From positions 7,475,001-7,539,000 of the forward strand of contig JAVTVJ010000012.1 in the NCBI GenBank assembly GCA_034509425.1: a stretch of DNA of 64,000 bases, written 5' to 3'. The notes under the pieces were generated by a model that worked only from the letters and a program-made list of their open reading frames with translations, did no database searches and was not told the DNA's origin. This document shows positions 38,401-50,576 of the stretch, piece by piece. This stretch comes from Eopsaltria australis (Eukaryota; Chordata; Aves; Passeriformes; Petroicidae). Position 1 is the first letter of the stretch. Each line of letters begins with the position of its first letter. A program made the translations under genes and the position numbers.

Positions 38401-38748
38401 TCCTTTATCAAATGCTAAAATGTCCACATAAAATATAACAGTTTATGCCAGGATGTGGCATTTCTGAGACATAATACAGGTGTTTTCCCTGGGTAGAAAA
38501 TGGGGTGCCATGTCTATTCTTTGCTGCTCCTCAGGTCAAATTTCAACCCCTGAAAGTGTGTTGAGCTGACAGCATTGTTGTTGGAAAGACAGCTGTAATG
38601 GTACTTCTGTGTTTAGTGGAAAAGTTTCCTGTTGCCTAATTCCAAAAGTTTAAGACCTCAAGGTCCAAATAACCAGATGAGCACTATTGTGTATGAAGCA
38701 TGTACATGATGTGTAAAATAATTTGGGCAATACTTTCTTGCTAGAAAA

Positions 38749-39390
38749 TGTTGTGGTTTAACCCCAGCTGTCAAAAAAAGCATCACAGAGCTGCTTGCTC
38801 ACCTACCCCCATCCTGCTGGGAAGAAGAGTAAAAATGAGAAAACTCAGGGACTGAAATAAGAACAATTAAAGAATAGAAATAGATAATTATAATAGCAAT
38901 GCTGACAATATGAATAAGAATTAATTATACAATATAATAAAATAATAATATAATGAATAATGAAATAATAGTAATGAAAATGAAAAAAAACACAGAGAGA
39001 AATAAATCCCAAGAAAGACAAGTGAAGCAAATGAAAACAATAGGTCATCACCAACAGGCTGATGCCCAGCCAGACCCTCAGCAGTAGCCCCCAGCCAACC
39101 TTCCCAATAATTTTGTTACTGAGTATGGCATCATTTGGTGTGGGACATTCTTTTGAACAGTTGGGGTCAGCCATCCCACCTGTGTCCCCTCCCAAATCCT
39201 TGTGCACCCCCAGCCCACTTGCTGGTGGGGTGGTATGAGAGGGAGAAAAGTCCTTGGCTCTGTGCAAGCTCTGCTCAGAGAGAACTAAAACATGCCTGTG
39301 TTATCAACAGTTTCCAGCACAGATCCATAGCACAGCCCCATGGCAGCTACCGTGAAGAAAATTAACTCTACCCCAGCCAAAACCATCACA
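38749..39390 (-). mobile_element. Solo LTR of an avian endogenous retrovirus (second family)
   Basis: On the plus strand the element begins TGTTGTGGTTTAACCCCAGC and ends CCCAGCCAAAACCATCACA, so it has TG...CA termini and a length of 642 bases. Within it lie 'GCTTGCTCACCTACCCCCAT', an AT-rich stretch (38881-38990) of AATAAT-type units, 'GCCCAGCCAGACCCTCAGC', 'TGTGTCCCCTCCCAAATCC' and 'TGTTATCAACAGTTTCCAGC'. This order matches a common avian LTR family, read here on its complementary strand. Orientation is set by comparison with the copy at 55.4 kb. No internal genes and no clean target duplication are visible. The retroviral class (ERVK- or ERVL-like) is not settled by eye. Confidence 0.82.
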
Positions 39391-40002
39391 AAGAGCAGCC
39401 TAAATTTCACAACTGCTTTTTGTGAATGCCAAAGAAAAAAAGTTTCAAAATTGTATTGCTGTAAAAAAGGCTATAATTGTTCATTACTTGTGAGCTTGCC
39501 AACTTTAGGTCCTGAAGTCATGGAGAGGACACCTGTCCTGCACAGCAGAAGCCACAGCACCCCGAGCTGCACAGCTGCTCTGATATCCATAACTTCCTGT
39601 TTCATCCAATGCACTCTTACCAGGACACTTTGCACATGTGCTCAGAGGTTAGGTGTTGTGATACTAGACAGGATTTTTCTAATATATGTACAGGATATAT
39701 TTCCTATTATGTAGAAGAGAATATAAACACTCTCCCTTTTGTTCATGGTTTGCATTTCTAATAACAGACAGTAAGTACTGCCTGGGTGTATTGACATGGC
39801 TTTTTAACAAAACTCAAACTGAAAACCTGAACCACAGTTCTGGAGTTAGTTTGGATACAGGCAGAACCCCAGAGCACTGGGGTGTTTGCTTAGAACAGCC
39901 CTGGACACATAGGACTGTGTGAGATTCCAGAAATATCACATAGCATCAAACTGACTTAAAATTTCCATTGGGGACCCACTGCTCCCTTGTCTAAGATATT
40001 AG

Positions 40003-40033
40003 CAACAAAACAACAACATCAACAACAACAAAA
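40003..40033. repeat. (CAA)n-like simple repeat
   Basis: An imperfect run of CAA units, broken by a CATC, covering about 31 bases. Confidence 0.8.
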
Positions 40034-40265
40034 CCCTACCCAAAAAAGGTCCTACAGGGATGACTAAGTTGCATTAGTTCTCCCAGAGGTATAATGTATA
40101 CAAATCAAATCAAAATATAAATCATTCCACACTGTTGTGGGGTTTATGCACAGTTTCTTTTAATAAAATATGCAAATATTTTGCAGTAAATTGATTTCCC
40201 AGTTTCAGTTCTCTTATCTCCATATTTATTATTCATGATTCTTCTACTCCCCTACTTGAGCAGAT

Positions 40266-40298
40266 AAAAAAAAGAAAAAAAAAAAGAGGGGAAAAAAG
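40266..40298. repeat. A-rich purine tract
   Basis: About 33 bases of uninterrupted purine: long A runs broken by single G and one GAGGGG. No transposon body is attached to it on the left, so I do not read it as a retroelement tail. Confidence 0.8.
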
Positions 40299-42439
40299 CT
40301 GTGTAGAGTTCACTTGCTTTTAGGAACCAGCTTTATTATTGTTATTATTAGCACAATTTTATACTCCTAGGAGTGAAAGATAAATGTAGATATTACTTCT
40401 AATCTCAACCAAAGCTAAGAGGTAATACAATGACACTCTTTAATGCAAATCACTGCAATAAATGACTACATAGCCCAAGTGTTCTGCTGCATTACAAATT
40501 GTAATGAAAGTTTGAATTGCTGAGCAAAATGACTGTTGTTTAACCTGTGACCAAGCTGGATGGTATCAGTTCTGTTGTTAAAGGTGTACACACTCTGACT
40601 GTACAGGAAATAAACCCAAATATTTCAGATATCTAAGGCTGTTGCCAAATAGGCTTTCTGGTTTAAAAACAAAGTTAATTACTGGTCAGTTTTCTATTGC
40701 CTTAGCTGAGGGATGCAATTGCTGTTTTCCATCACTCTGTGGCTAACAAATTCAGCAGCTGAGAAACAAAACTGATCAAACGTGGGTGCACCGTTCTGGG
40801 TGCTGGAGGTCTCTGTGGGGATAAAGGACAGAGAGATGAGGGAATCAGGAAGGTCAGGGCAGCAGAGCAGGCACAGCTCCTCACATGCCAGGAGAAGGTC
40901 AAAGACAAAGTCAAGCAAAGGGAGGATGAGACTCCAAAACCAAACAATTGTTTGGTTTCACTCCTGCATAGAGAAGATTCTGTCACAGCACAGGTATAAA
41001 TTATTACAAGCATATGCTCCAAGTAATCTCCATTTTCCTGCTACTTTCAATTTAATTAGGTATAATGATTTCTTTCTATTAAGATCCTCAGTGGATTACA
41101 GGTCTCATTTTAAAAAATGTGTCTGAGATTTAGCAATCCAATTGCTTCTTGAAGGATTTAAAAGTTTTATTCCTTTATGAATGAAGAATCAGACCTGTAA
41201 ATATTCCAATAGGAATTACCATTGAGTAACAAGCCCTAAAGGAAAAAAGAGATTTTTACAGATATTTTAGGTTTCTTGGACTGGCTGAAGAATTAAACTA
41301 CATTTTGTTCTGATAGTACATTGCTTTACAGGAGTTTGGGTGACTATAACCATGAATTCTGATCTTCGTAGAAACAACATATTCATCTAAAAATTCCTCA
41401 GAAGAAAACTTCCCAACAAGACCCTAAGGTGGGCTATTTGTGAGAAGAAGGTTCTGCAAGGTTTGGCCCAAAGCACTGAAGATCAAATTCTCTCTCAAGT
41501 CAAAGAAATTGTGTCAGCACAGAATCTGGCCTTAGGTGTAAGCAGTGAAAAGAGACTGCATTGCAACCACATTGGCATTGCAAATCAGATGGGGAAAGAA
41601 GGAAAATTCACAGAAAGACCTTCAATTTCTCTCTAATTATTCCATTTCTTCTCTGCTAAAAGGAAAAAAAAAAAGATTTGGTTTTTCTCTGCACTTCAGC
41701 ATCACCTTTCACCTGGCATAAATCTCTGCTTTAAACAGAATAGCATCATTAAACTAATGCAATGACGTGAAAAGTTGCACTCCTGTCTCTGGAAAAGACT
41801 TGCAGGTTTATTCAACAGTAGAATAATCCTCTTTGTAGGCTGAAAACAAGTTATTTTCTGTAGGCAGGTTTTTTGATGTTTACTTTCTTGACAAGCAAAT
41901 AGGATGGTTCTTCATCAGAGAACCTGACACATTATTAGAAATTATGATTGGCCATCTGCTTGTTCCCTTCAGTCTCACTCATAATGCTCCCAAGGTTTAT
42001 CTTCTCTGCTTTGGTGCACACCAGGACCTAAGGCAGAGGTCAGGCATGGCAATGGGTCAGGGTGGAAGGGGGTAAGGACTGCTGGATTTCCTGTGCAGTC
42101 AACTATTACTCACTGCTGCTTGGTTACATCCAGTAGAGTACTTTTTTATTATTATTTTATTAAGATGTAAATTAAATCTAAAAAACTCTGAGAAAGAAAA
42201 GTCTGCTTGGAAAAGTTTGTTCATGTTGCAGAGTATTATCTGTAAGTCCTCCAGCTAGGCTAAAAGCCTATCCCACTGCTCCTTGGGATTTCTAGTGAAT
42301 TAATAATGTCACTGATGAATATTCAAAAGTAGGCAGCTATTGTGCCTCCAAGCACATAATTAATTATTCATTACACATTTTTATTCACTGAATTAAAAAA
42401 CACAGGGTGCTCTGGGAAATGAAGTGTAGTTCACTGCAG

Positions 42440-42790
42440 GGGCATGAAATTCTACACTGCCCCTTTAAGGATTATTACTCTGTATTTATAGTTGCCAGGG
42501 CAACATAAATGCTGGGCAATTAGATCATGGGTTGTCCCCGAAGACTGATGGGATAATAAGCAGTAGTCAAGTATTAAGTTGACCCAGTAAATGTCCCACA
42601 TGAATAAACCTGGGCTAGGACCACAGCTGGCATCTTTCAAATAAAACTTTTACATTAATATAGTTTAAAAGGTGCATTTATCCGGGAATTGAGCATGCAT
42701 CCACAGTGGGAAGGCTGTGGAGAGCACTAATACCACTTCCCCGTGGTGGTCCACGGGCTTTGTTCCTCAGGCCGGGCTTTGTGCAAAGTT
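42440..42790. promoter_or_regulatory. Candidate conserved non-coding element with X-box and hairpin
   Basis: This block stands out in texture: no simple repeats, no transposon signature, a perfect X-box GTTGCCAGGGCAAC at 42491-42504, a homeodomain-type CAATTAGATCA just after it, and a CpG-containing half (42680-42780) with a perfect 7-base inverted repeat, CCCGTGG-TGGT-CCACGGG, at 42740-42757. The motifs and hairpin are seen directly. That the block is conserved and regulatory is inference; no coding frame of note runs through it. Confidence 0.4.
42491..42504. promoter_or_regulatory. Perfect RFX X-box motif
   Basis: GTTGCCAGGGCAAC consists of two exact 6-base half-sites (GTTGCC and its complement GGCAAC) separated by two bases. 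It is the only fully symmetric X-box I found. Confidence 0.55.
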
Positions 42791-44020
42791 AGGAGCAAAT
42801 TCAGCCTCTGAAAAGCTCAGAAGTGGGGAGAGCCCCACATTTACCCACTAAGAGTCAATGTTCTGTGTTGGTGGAAGGTATTTTTTTTTCCTACTTATTC
42901 TGCAAAACTCACCAGCAGGGGAGAAAACCAGTTTGGTTCTGAGCTTTAAAAAACAGGTATTAAAATTTGACAAAAAAGACTAAAAAACAACCCTACAACT
43001 GTTTAACTGGGCACAATTTTGCCTTAAAAACAGTTTAACAGAAACATAGCATCGAGATAACCCCTGTAAATTATTACCTGTGAGATTTGTTACCAAGGGC
43101 ATTTTCCAGACAGTAAAGAGCAAGCTAAAAATATGAAATTAAAAGGATCAGAGAGATTCCCCTAAACTACTTTTTTCTTGTTTTTTTGCAAATATAAGCT
43201 TCAAATTCTTGTTGGCTACTGGCCATCCCTTTTTTCACTGAATTAATTTTCTGTGAATCCTTCTCCACAAGCTCAGAAATTTATCTTTCTCTCAAAACTA
43301 TTTTCAACTTAAAAAAAACAAACCATGGAGAACCCACATACATATATTATTCAATTTTTTCCCCATTAATACTTGTTATATTAATATTTTTTTAACTTAA
43401 TTCTTTCCACTATCCCCGCTGGTGACACAAGGTGATGGTTTTATTGTGCTTTTAGATCACTAATTTTGTAGAGAAAAATGGGAAATCATTGCTTATCTCT
43501 GCCTGCAGACACTTGGCTATCCTAAAGCATGAAATAGTTCTCAGTTAGAGATACAGTAATGCTTTCTATATTTTTGTAATACAGGGGGGAGGAAAAATTC
43601 CCAGGAAGTATTATACATTCCTCAATGCAAGAGAAAAGACATCTTATCAGTGAGTGTGTGTATGCATAGATTTATCCTAACATATAGATACACACCACAC
43701 TGCCCCAGACAGCTGAATGCATTTGGTCATTCATTAAAATTATGCTTACATATAATGAAATTACTAGCTTTGTAGTGAAAATATTTTGAGGAAGAAAGCA
43801 AGTGCTTAGACACAATTTTTCTATGATAGTATTATTTGTCATAGCTTTCAGCAGGCTACACTTTTTCTACTTAGTAATTTGGGGCATAATTCTGGCCAAC
43901 AAGCAGAGAAGTGACCCCTTCCCCTAAAGGAGAAAAGAATGGACACCATAAAGAGCTGAGGGGACAAGCATGCACAGACTGCTTGGTCAGACACAGGATG
44001 ATGTGGGTTTGAGACAGTAG
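42791..44020. other. Unique non-coding DNA
   Basis: No gene or repeat recognised. AT-rich, with several poly-T stretches around 43.15-43.40 kb. Confidence 0.65.
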
Positions 44021-44085
44021 AACTTGCATGCTTAAAGTTAAGCATGTGCTTAAATATTTTTGTGGCATCAGATCCTGAGAGATGA
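44021..44085 (+). mobile_element. Palindromic ancient amniote repeat relic
   Basis: CATGCTTAA-AG-TTAAGCATG (44027-44046) is a perfect 9-base inverted repeat around two bases. It continues into GTGCTTAAATATTTTTGTGG and CATCAGATCCTGAG. This resembles a repeat frequent in turtle and crocodile genomes that reads 'CATGCTTAAAGTTAAGCA ... TGCTTAAGTGCTTTGCTGGA ... TCAGGGCC'. The palindrome is certain; the family assignment is from memory. Confidence 0.5.
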
Positions 44086-47000
44086 ACAGCTTATCAGATC
44101 CTTCAGCCTGGTCACAGGTGTGGGTCACCTCTGTCATTTGGGATGGGAACATCATTCTCATGTGCTCAGGAGGGAATTTGTTCAGGAGATGTAGCAGGAT
44201 TGCCCCTCAGTACAGCAAAAACCCCTGAGCTGCAGGTTCAGGACACACATTCAAGGACTTTCACCCTGTCAGGGCTCCCCTCCACTGCATAACGGACCTG
44301 TGGGGACAGCAAACCCTGGGATATCACCTCTGCTGCTTTCACTGCTTACTGTTGAGTACTGTGTGTATTTCTCAATGACAAGTCAAAAGGTACGTGGGAA
44401 TATTTCTAGGTACAAAATATATTCATTTTCATACTTATAAATATGGATGTGGTTATATTTTATATATATGTGTACAGACACTAAAATGGAAAATGTCTAG
44501 TGCAAATTAATTCGTTTGCATTTGTGGATTTGAAATATCAGCAAAATATCATTTCTAGCAATTATTTTTAGCTACAGGTAAATGATAGAGGACTGGCTGC
44601 TTCAGCAGCTTGTATCTGTTTATTAATTACAAGAATGCAAAAAAATGACAAAAACAATTGAGACTTCTTTCATGGCATTGTGAATCTCAGGACAATATCC
44701 TGCAGAATTAGTCAGTAATTCTCCACTTGGACATAGTCCATGAGAGACCTGACAAAAATCAGCTGCAATGGATGCTTCTGCAGCATTCTGGTCTGGTCTG
44801 CCATTGTAGAAACATACAAAACAGAAACAAATTCATAGGGAATCTCTGTCTTACTTGATAGTTAGAAAAATTAGGAACTGTCCTAGTCTGCAAGACTCTG
44901 CAAGAAAAACATCATGATCAAATAGAGATGTTGATTTTGCTGGAAGGAACACACTATCCAAAGTTCAAAGTAGGCTCATGTGGAGATAATCACTATACTA
45001 ATAGCAGCACCAAAGAGATGTGATTTACAAGGCTGCAGCTTTGACCAGAGAGGTTAAAATGAGTGATCTCCCAAAAGTTACATCTTAGCCTCATGACCTG
45101 GCAGATCTCACCCCAAAGTCCCAACAAGTTCAGCCCCAAACAAGGAGACATTTTAATCACTATTTCTAGACCCCCTCAAAGAAGGGATGTCTTTTGTGAC
45201 ACTGTTAGTGAAACACATAGATGGGCATTGAGTTCCCTTGGTAAGATTCAGCTCAAGACAAATTCCTTGGCATGCACACTTTCTGCATCGAAAGAAAATC
45301 CTCTTTCAAGGCTGATATATGCATTCTTTGGTCCTCCTCGCACAGCAGTGCACCTGTATTTATGGCAAAGTAAATGTTTATAATGCAAAAAATATCACAA
45401 GCACCTTGAGGAAACAAGGAGCCTCCTTTTTTTTACGTCCCTGACTTTCTTGTTTTTTGTCACAAAGTTTGCCAGCTGTATGACACCTGGAGCAAAAGCT
45501 CCTTAGGATAGTCAGGTCTATCTAAGAAGTACTGGGCACATCTGAAGAGCTCTGTATCAGGGCCAAAAGGAGAGGAACAACACCATCAAACTAACACACT
45601 AAATTGAAATTTCTATCATCTCATCTTTTTTTCCTAGAAGAGGAAAATTGCCCACACTAACTGGAAGTGTCTGTGTAGTAAAACATCAGGTCTCAAAATC
45701 AACAAAACTGACTGGCTTTTTAGCCACAGATATAACACAGAAATCAAAGGCACATTTGCAGTGACAACACTAACACTGCAGATGTGCCCCCACCAGTTGT
45801 GACTCTTGCTCACCCAGTCTTCAGAAGATCCACTTCAATGGCACCAGCACCTGAACTAATTAGCTCTTCAGTGGCCCAGTGCTAATAGAGCAGGAACCTT
45901 TGTGAGGTGCTGCACTTCACAGTGTGGATACAGGGCACACTTGGAGACACCAGCCCCATGTGCCAGTGCACAGCATCGACCTGACTCAAAGGATTAATCA
46001 AAGGTCATGGAGGAGAAAAGTGACAAAGCCAGGATGGGGAACACAGAATTCATAAATTTTCATCCTGTGTGTAATTCCTCTGTCCCTATGAGGAGTTCAA
46101 GAATTTACCTGGACAGGTATTGTGGGGTGATGTGTTGGCAGATTTGCTCCATTGAAGATAATCTTGATGTACAAAGGAGGAGCTGACACTGAGAAAATCA
46201 CATCCCACAGTCACTGTGTTATATGGGTTAAAGCAAAAATGGTTTTGGAGATGCACATTTGCCTTCTAGGGCATCCACAATGCAGCATAGAGGGGGCAGA
46301 GGATAGAAAGAACAGGAGGAAAGACTGAACTAAGAGAAGGGTAAATTGTGCTCTACTAAAACATTACAAAAATTATCAGGAAGGCATATCTATATCCCAG
46401 GCAACATAGAGCAGTCAATTTAGTTCATATAGTTGATCAGGAGCACTTGATGAAATATTCTACTGAAGTGCTTATATGTGTTATATAAGTGTTATAAGAT
46501 TTAACAGATCTGGTTACATACATATCTAAAGATACAGAGATATATGTGTGCACGTATCTCTATATGTATATTGAGAAAATAATAAAATACATTTTTAACC
46601 ACCTGTTTCAAGCAATTCATCTGTATTAGACACTGGCAAAATGAAGGAGGAGAGAAGAAAAGAATGGGAAAAGAAATTTTTCTCTCCCTCAACTCCCAAT
46701 CTTTAATTACAATACACAGGTAAATAAGGAGACAGGCAGACGAGTAGGCAGAAGGGCACAGATAAAAGGGCATGTATGTTCAAAGGAAACATAATTACCT
46801 GCTATTCCCTTGCTCTCTGGAAAAAAGTTCAGAGTTTCAATACTGACAGAAGCTAAAAATTGATCCATAGAAAAATGTTCACTTCACTAGAGGCTGCAAA
46901 AGAGCCTTAGCAACTGACACAGAGGAAAGTTGTTCTGAATTCCTTCAGGCAGGTTGGAAGGCAGCTCTGACTTGAATAACGCAAGAGGCCTTTGAGGCAT

Positions 47001-47929
47001 GCAGATGCCCTCCTTTCTGAAAAGTTTTTCTTGGAAAGCAAACTTCCTTCTCTCAACTCACACTTGGCAGAGAGGATTGCAGTCCAGACTTGCTGTGCAC
47101 ATTATTTCCTTCCAGTATCAGTGGACACAGCTCAACAAAAGTTAATAGCTCTTTCCTGCTTAGAGCTTTTTAGATCAAACACAAGTAATCATCCAATCTG
47201 CCCTTTCCCTCCTTCCATTCTTCTCAATCTCTATTTCCTGGCCATACTAGCTAAATTCTCCTTCTCTACTCTGCCTTTGGACAAACTCAGCCTGAGAAAA
47301 TTGAATATTTATTCCTTTCCAAGACCCATCCCCTTGTAGTGTGAAGGATGCAAGCACATCTGGAGGTGAGCAGACTACAAACTTTCATCTCTGCAGTGAA
47401 ACATGTGGTATTCATCCTTCTGTCCCCTCCCCCTAAATCTCTCAATGGGGCAGGAAATAGCTATTTTCCCATGTTTCAACAACACCCAGCAAGATGAAAT
47501 CTAGACTGAGACTTTGGGTGTATTGGTGGACCCAGGGCTGGGACAGAGCATGCAGTCAGCAGGGCCCTGCTAGCCTTGCATGTGCTCCTGGTGCCCCTCC
47601 TCTGCTCCATCTCAGCACCAAGCTTCTCCTACCAGTTTTCAATGTTCAGGGACAACTTCTGTAAGGCAGTATTAGAGGTTCTTCTCCGTCATCATCTTCA
47701 GCCATGTCCATATTTTCTTTACAGCAATAATTAAAACAACATATTCAGCAGCTGGGTTATTTTTTTCCCTAGATTTAATCTGTTCAGGCTCTGATTTACA
47801 TATTAAAAGCACTAATTAGCCCCTCAGAGTGTCTGAGCACGGATAGTGCAATAACTGGTCATGTAGTCACTAGAGACCACTCCCCAGTGCTTTTGGTAAG
47901 ATCTCATGTATACAGCCTGAGTCTCTGGA
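44086..47929. other. Unique non-coding DNA
   Basis: No gene, RNA or mobile element recognised. The longest frames (45063-45383 and 46992-47339, both +, 106 and 115 codons) have no domain, and pyrimidine-rich composition in the second explains its openness. The stretch 44.40-44.48 kb holds several short TATA-rich runs. Confidence 0.65.
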
Positions 47930-48240
47930 TGGCAGGAATGGCCATGTGTAGAGGGTTGTCTGCTTTGTTTCATAGCATTGAGGGACCGTAGTGCCGGATT
48001 GCTTCATTCTTGCATTTTTTCTTCTCTTTGAAGTGTTGTGTTTGATCTGTCTGCTTGTCTGTCAGGTTTTCCCCCTCCCCCACTCCCCGTTGCGTCATGT
48101 GCGGGAGCCTGCGAGAGGACGGACCGCCTTTGGCCAATGCTGGTGCAGAAAATTCCAATCCAATCAAAGGCACAATGGCCTTTTCTCTCAGCTTTGATGC
48201 AGCATTCAAATAAACAAGAACTGTGCATTCAAAAAGAAAA
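47930..48240. promoter_or_regulatory. CpG cluster with CCAAT boxes: candidate promoter or enhancer
   Basis: Six CpG dinucleotides fall within 39 bases (48088-48126) in a window where CpG is otherwise rare, with two more at about 47987 and 47996. Around them lie TGCGTCA (48091-48097, CRE/AP-1-like), three CCAAT sequences (48134-48138, 48155-48159, 48160-48164) and ATCAAAG (48163-48169, TCF/LEF-like). There is no TATA box at a sensible distance. This combination is typical of a CpG-type promoter or an active enhancer and unlike the flanks. No exon with a convincing reading frame follows on either strand: the overlapping frames here (three plus and two minus) are consequences of G+C content. It could be a first non-coding exon, an alternative promoter or a distal element. 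Confidence 0.4.
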
Positions 48241-49037
48241 AAAAATTCAATAACCCTCTGAGCCATTCTTCTGGCTAAGGATATTCGAAGGAATCGTTTA
48301 ATTTTCTTTGCATGTTTAGAAGTCACCTACAAAATTGCTCAGTGGTCTGGAAGCAATGTTGCATAGCCCCAGGTGAGAGGCCTGAGACTGAATCCTGATT
48401 GATCTTGTTTCCAAAGCTGCCAGAAGCTATGAAGCCTCCAGGGTGGGAAGAAAGGCTCTCCAAGCCCAACTAGCAGAGTTTTGATACTCAGTTTCTTCCT
48501 GGAAACGTGTAAAGGCAAGACGAGCACCTCGTCCCCAGCAGTCACTGTGAATACCCCATGTTTTTGGGAGATGCAGAAGGTCCCATTACTCTGGAAAAGA
48601 TACAGGGTTTGCTTCCTCACATGTGATGCTGCAACATGAACATGTTGCTTTTTGCTTGGGCACTGGGAGCTGGTATCACCACACAGCACCAAACTGCATT
48701 GCCTTATGGCACTTGGCCCCTTGGAGGGATATTTACACCATGTTTCATCAGTAAATTCCTTTGGGAAACACAACAGAGCAATGGGGCACCAGGCAGGGGC
48801 ACTTCCCCCTCTTCTGAAGAAGCTGTGCCATGATCAAAGTGGGTTTTTTTGTACCAAGGCCAGAATGAACCACCTAAATCAGTGCCAAGGGGCTCAAGAG
48901 GAGATGAAATTCTCCCCATTGCTCCACTCGTGCATCTTAAATAATCTTACATGAATATCCTAACTCCATCACCAGGCGAACCAGTCAAATGATTTTCAGA
49001 GAAAGGAACACTTGAACATCAGTTTGAACAAGCCTTA
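48241..49037. other. Unique non-coding DNA
   Basis: No gene recognised. A 144-codon frame on the minus strand (48339-48773) has no recognisable domain and overlaps open frames on the plus strand. I treat it as chance. Confidence 0.55.
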
Positions 49038-49098
49038 CAGAATCACAGAACCCTTAAGGTTGTGAAAGACCTCCAAGATCATAGAGTCCAACTAGAAA
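49038..49098 (-). mobile_element. CR1 LINE 3' tail fragment
   Basis: CAGAATCACAGAACCCTTAA followed by GACCTCCAAGATCATAGAGT and CCAAC is the complement of the CR1 3' tail. Only about 60 bases remain. The element points leftward. Confidence 0.88.
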
Positions 49099-50576
49099 AG
49101 GGATTACTGGACAATATTCTCCTCTCTCTCTTTGCTAGCTAATCAGAGAAAGCCAGTGTTGTTGTTGTGCTCCCCTAAAGCTGTTAAGTCAATGTGAATG
49201 GGACCCCTGGGCACAAGAGCCACACAAGTGCTCAGCACAGCAATGTTACAAGCCAGGGGAAGGTGGAATTTAGGTAGATGGAAACAAGCCCAGGAAGAAG
49301 ACAAGAAGAAAAATGAGTATTCCTTGAAGTTGTTGTCCTGAATGAAACTTAGGGCTGTGATTCAAGTAATGATTTTTGTGCAATTATGTTTCTTTGCCTA
49401 AAAGAGCCTAAAGCCTATGAGGAGTTGCAATGCCATAGAGAAAAGATGCAGATGGGCATCTACATAAGTACCAGAGGGTTTGGCCAAAAACCAAGGGGAA
49501 ATTGTCTTGGATGTGCCACCATCTTTGCTAACTACTTGCTCCATAACAACACTATACTTTTCCAAGATTCCCGTTTTAGAACAGGTTTTTTAAAAAGCTT
49601 GGATCCCACTGTTACCAGGAGCCAAAGCTGCAAGAGAGCCCAGGAGACTGTAAAACTATAGCTTCTAAAACTGTTGACTTCTCTTCAAGTTAAAGAGAGG
49701 AAATCACAGAGTGGGATGTAGGTCTGGTGACACAACTGTGTAAACCACCCCCTGCTTCCAGCAGAGGCAGATACCTCTGACATATTTAGAAACTTCATGC
49801 AAAGAAAACGAGTCAACAAAATCCATTTGATTTAAACTATAAGTTCCCTGAGGCTATCAGAACAGACCCTCTGTCTACTGAGAGGAGGGAGCTGCTTGAC
49901 TAATGCCAGCTCTTGTGAGATGCCTCTCCAACCTTTAAATGGGTTGGGAATGCTCACAGACGCACTGTTCTGTTTAGTAGCTTTGAAATTACAATTGACT
50001 GTGCAAACGCCATCATCCACAGTGTGTGTCTCAGTGATTTCAGTAAGAAAGTCCCAGTCACAGTTGTCCTTAGTCCACCCAAAAAGAAGAAGAGAATGAC
50101 TGTATTTAGGAACTCCTCCTTCAGGACAGAGCAAATATTGTCTTGGATAGATGAGATCTGATGAAGGTTTTCCAAGAAAAACCTACAGTTTTGCTGTCAA
50201 ATCTTTGTAAGGCAGTAGCTCAGAGACCTCTAGAGGAGAGAAGACCTTCAATCCTCAAAGGGCATAATTTCTTATTCAAATTTCCTTTTAAAGAGTGTCT
50301 CAAGTATTGTTTGTCAGCTCCTCTGATAATCCAGGCAGCTAATTTTTTCCAGACTTCTCAATAACTGAAGCCATATGTTTTGCTTTGATACAAGTTCTCT
50401 CGAATTAAAAGATTCCTCAAGAAACATAATATTATTATAGCCAATATTTACTGTTAACTAGAGAACAGCTGAAAGTCAGAGTTTTTAGTATATGCATTCA
50501 GTTTGGTCTGCTAGACTAGTAGGTTGGGGGGCTTTATATAGCCAATGCCATTTGCTGGTGCAAAAACTCCAGGAAG
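49099..50576. other. Unique non-coding DNA
   Basis: No gene recognised. Frames at 49386-49661 (+), 49832-50134 (-) and 49896-50099 (+) overlap without distinguishing features. Lies between two short CR1 tails of the same orientation. I cannot tell whether it was part of the same insertion, but it shows no CR1 coding sequence. Confidence 0.6.

Larger units (their letters stand above)
28261..38748. other. Unique non-coding DNA, 10.5 kb
   Basis: No gene or transposon recognised. Minor items: a perfect RFX-type X-box at 29145-29158, a direct repeat of 13 bases at 32419-32444, and AT-rich homeodomain-motif-dense sequence at 31.03-31.33 kb. The stretch 31.7-33.6 kb is somewhat richer in G+C, with frames of 93-103 codons on both strands, but I found no domain, no splice-flanked exon and no retrogene signature such as a poly(A) tail with target duplications. 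Frames at 35.9-36.3 kb and 37.2-37.5 kb are also unassignable. Confidence 0.6.
39391..42439. other. Unique non-coding DNA with simple repeats
   Basis: No gene is supported. A CAA-rich tract lies at 40003-40033 and an A-rich purine tract at 40266-40298. Frames at 40732-41126 overlap on both strands (96 and 114 codons) without a recognised domain. No transposon recognised. Confidence 0.65.

Noticed and set aside
38845..39267. 140-codon minus-strand frame with a Tyr/Ile-rich C-terminus
   Set aside because: Lies wholly inside the solo LTR. The aromatic tail is a translation of its AATAAT-rich stretch.
48339..48773. 144-codon minus-strand open frame
   Set aside because: Overlaps several open frames on the other strand, has no domain, and no codon feature favours it.
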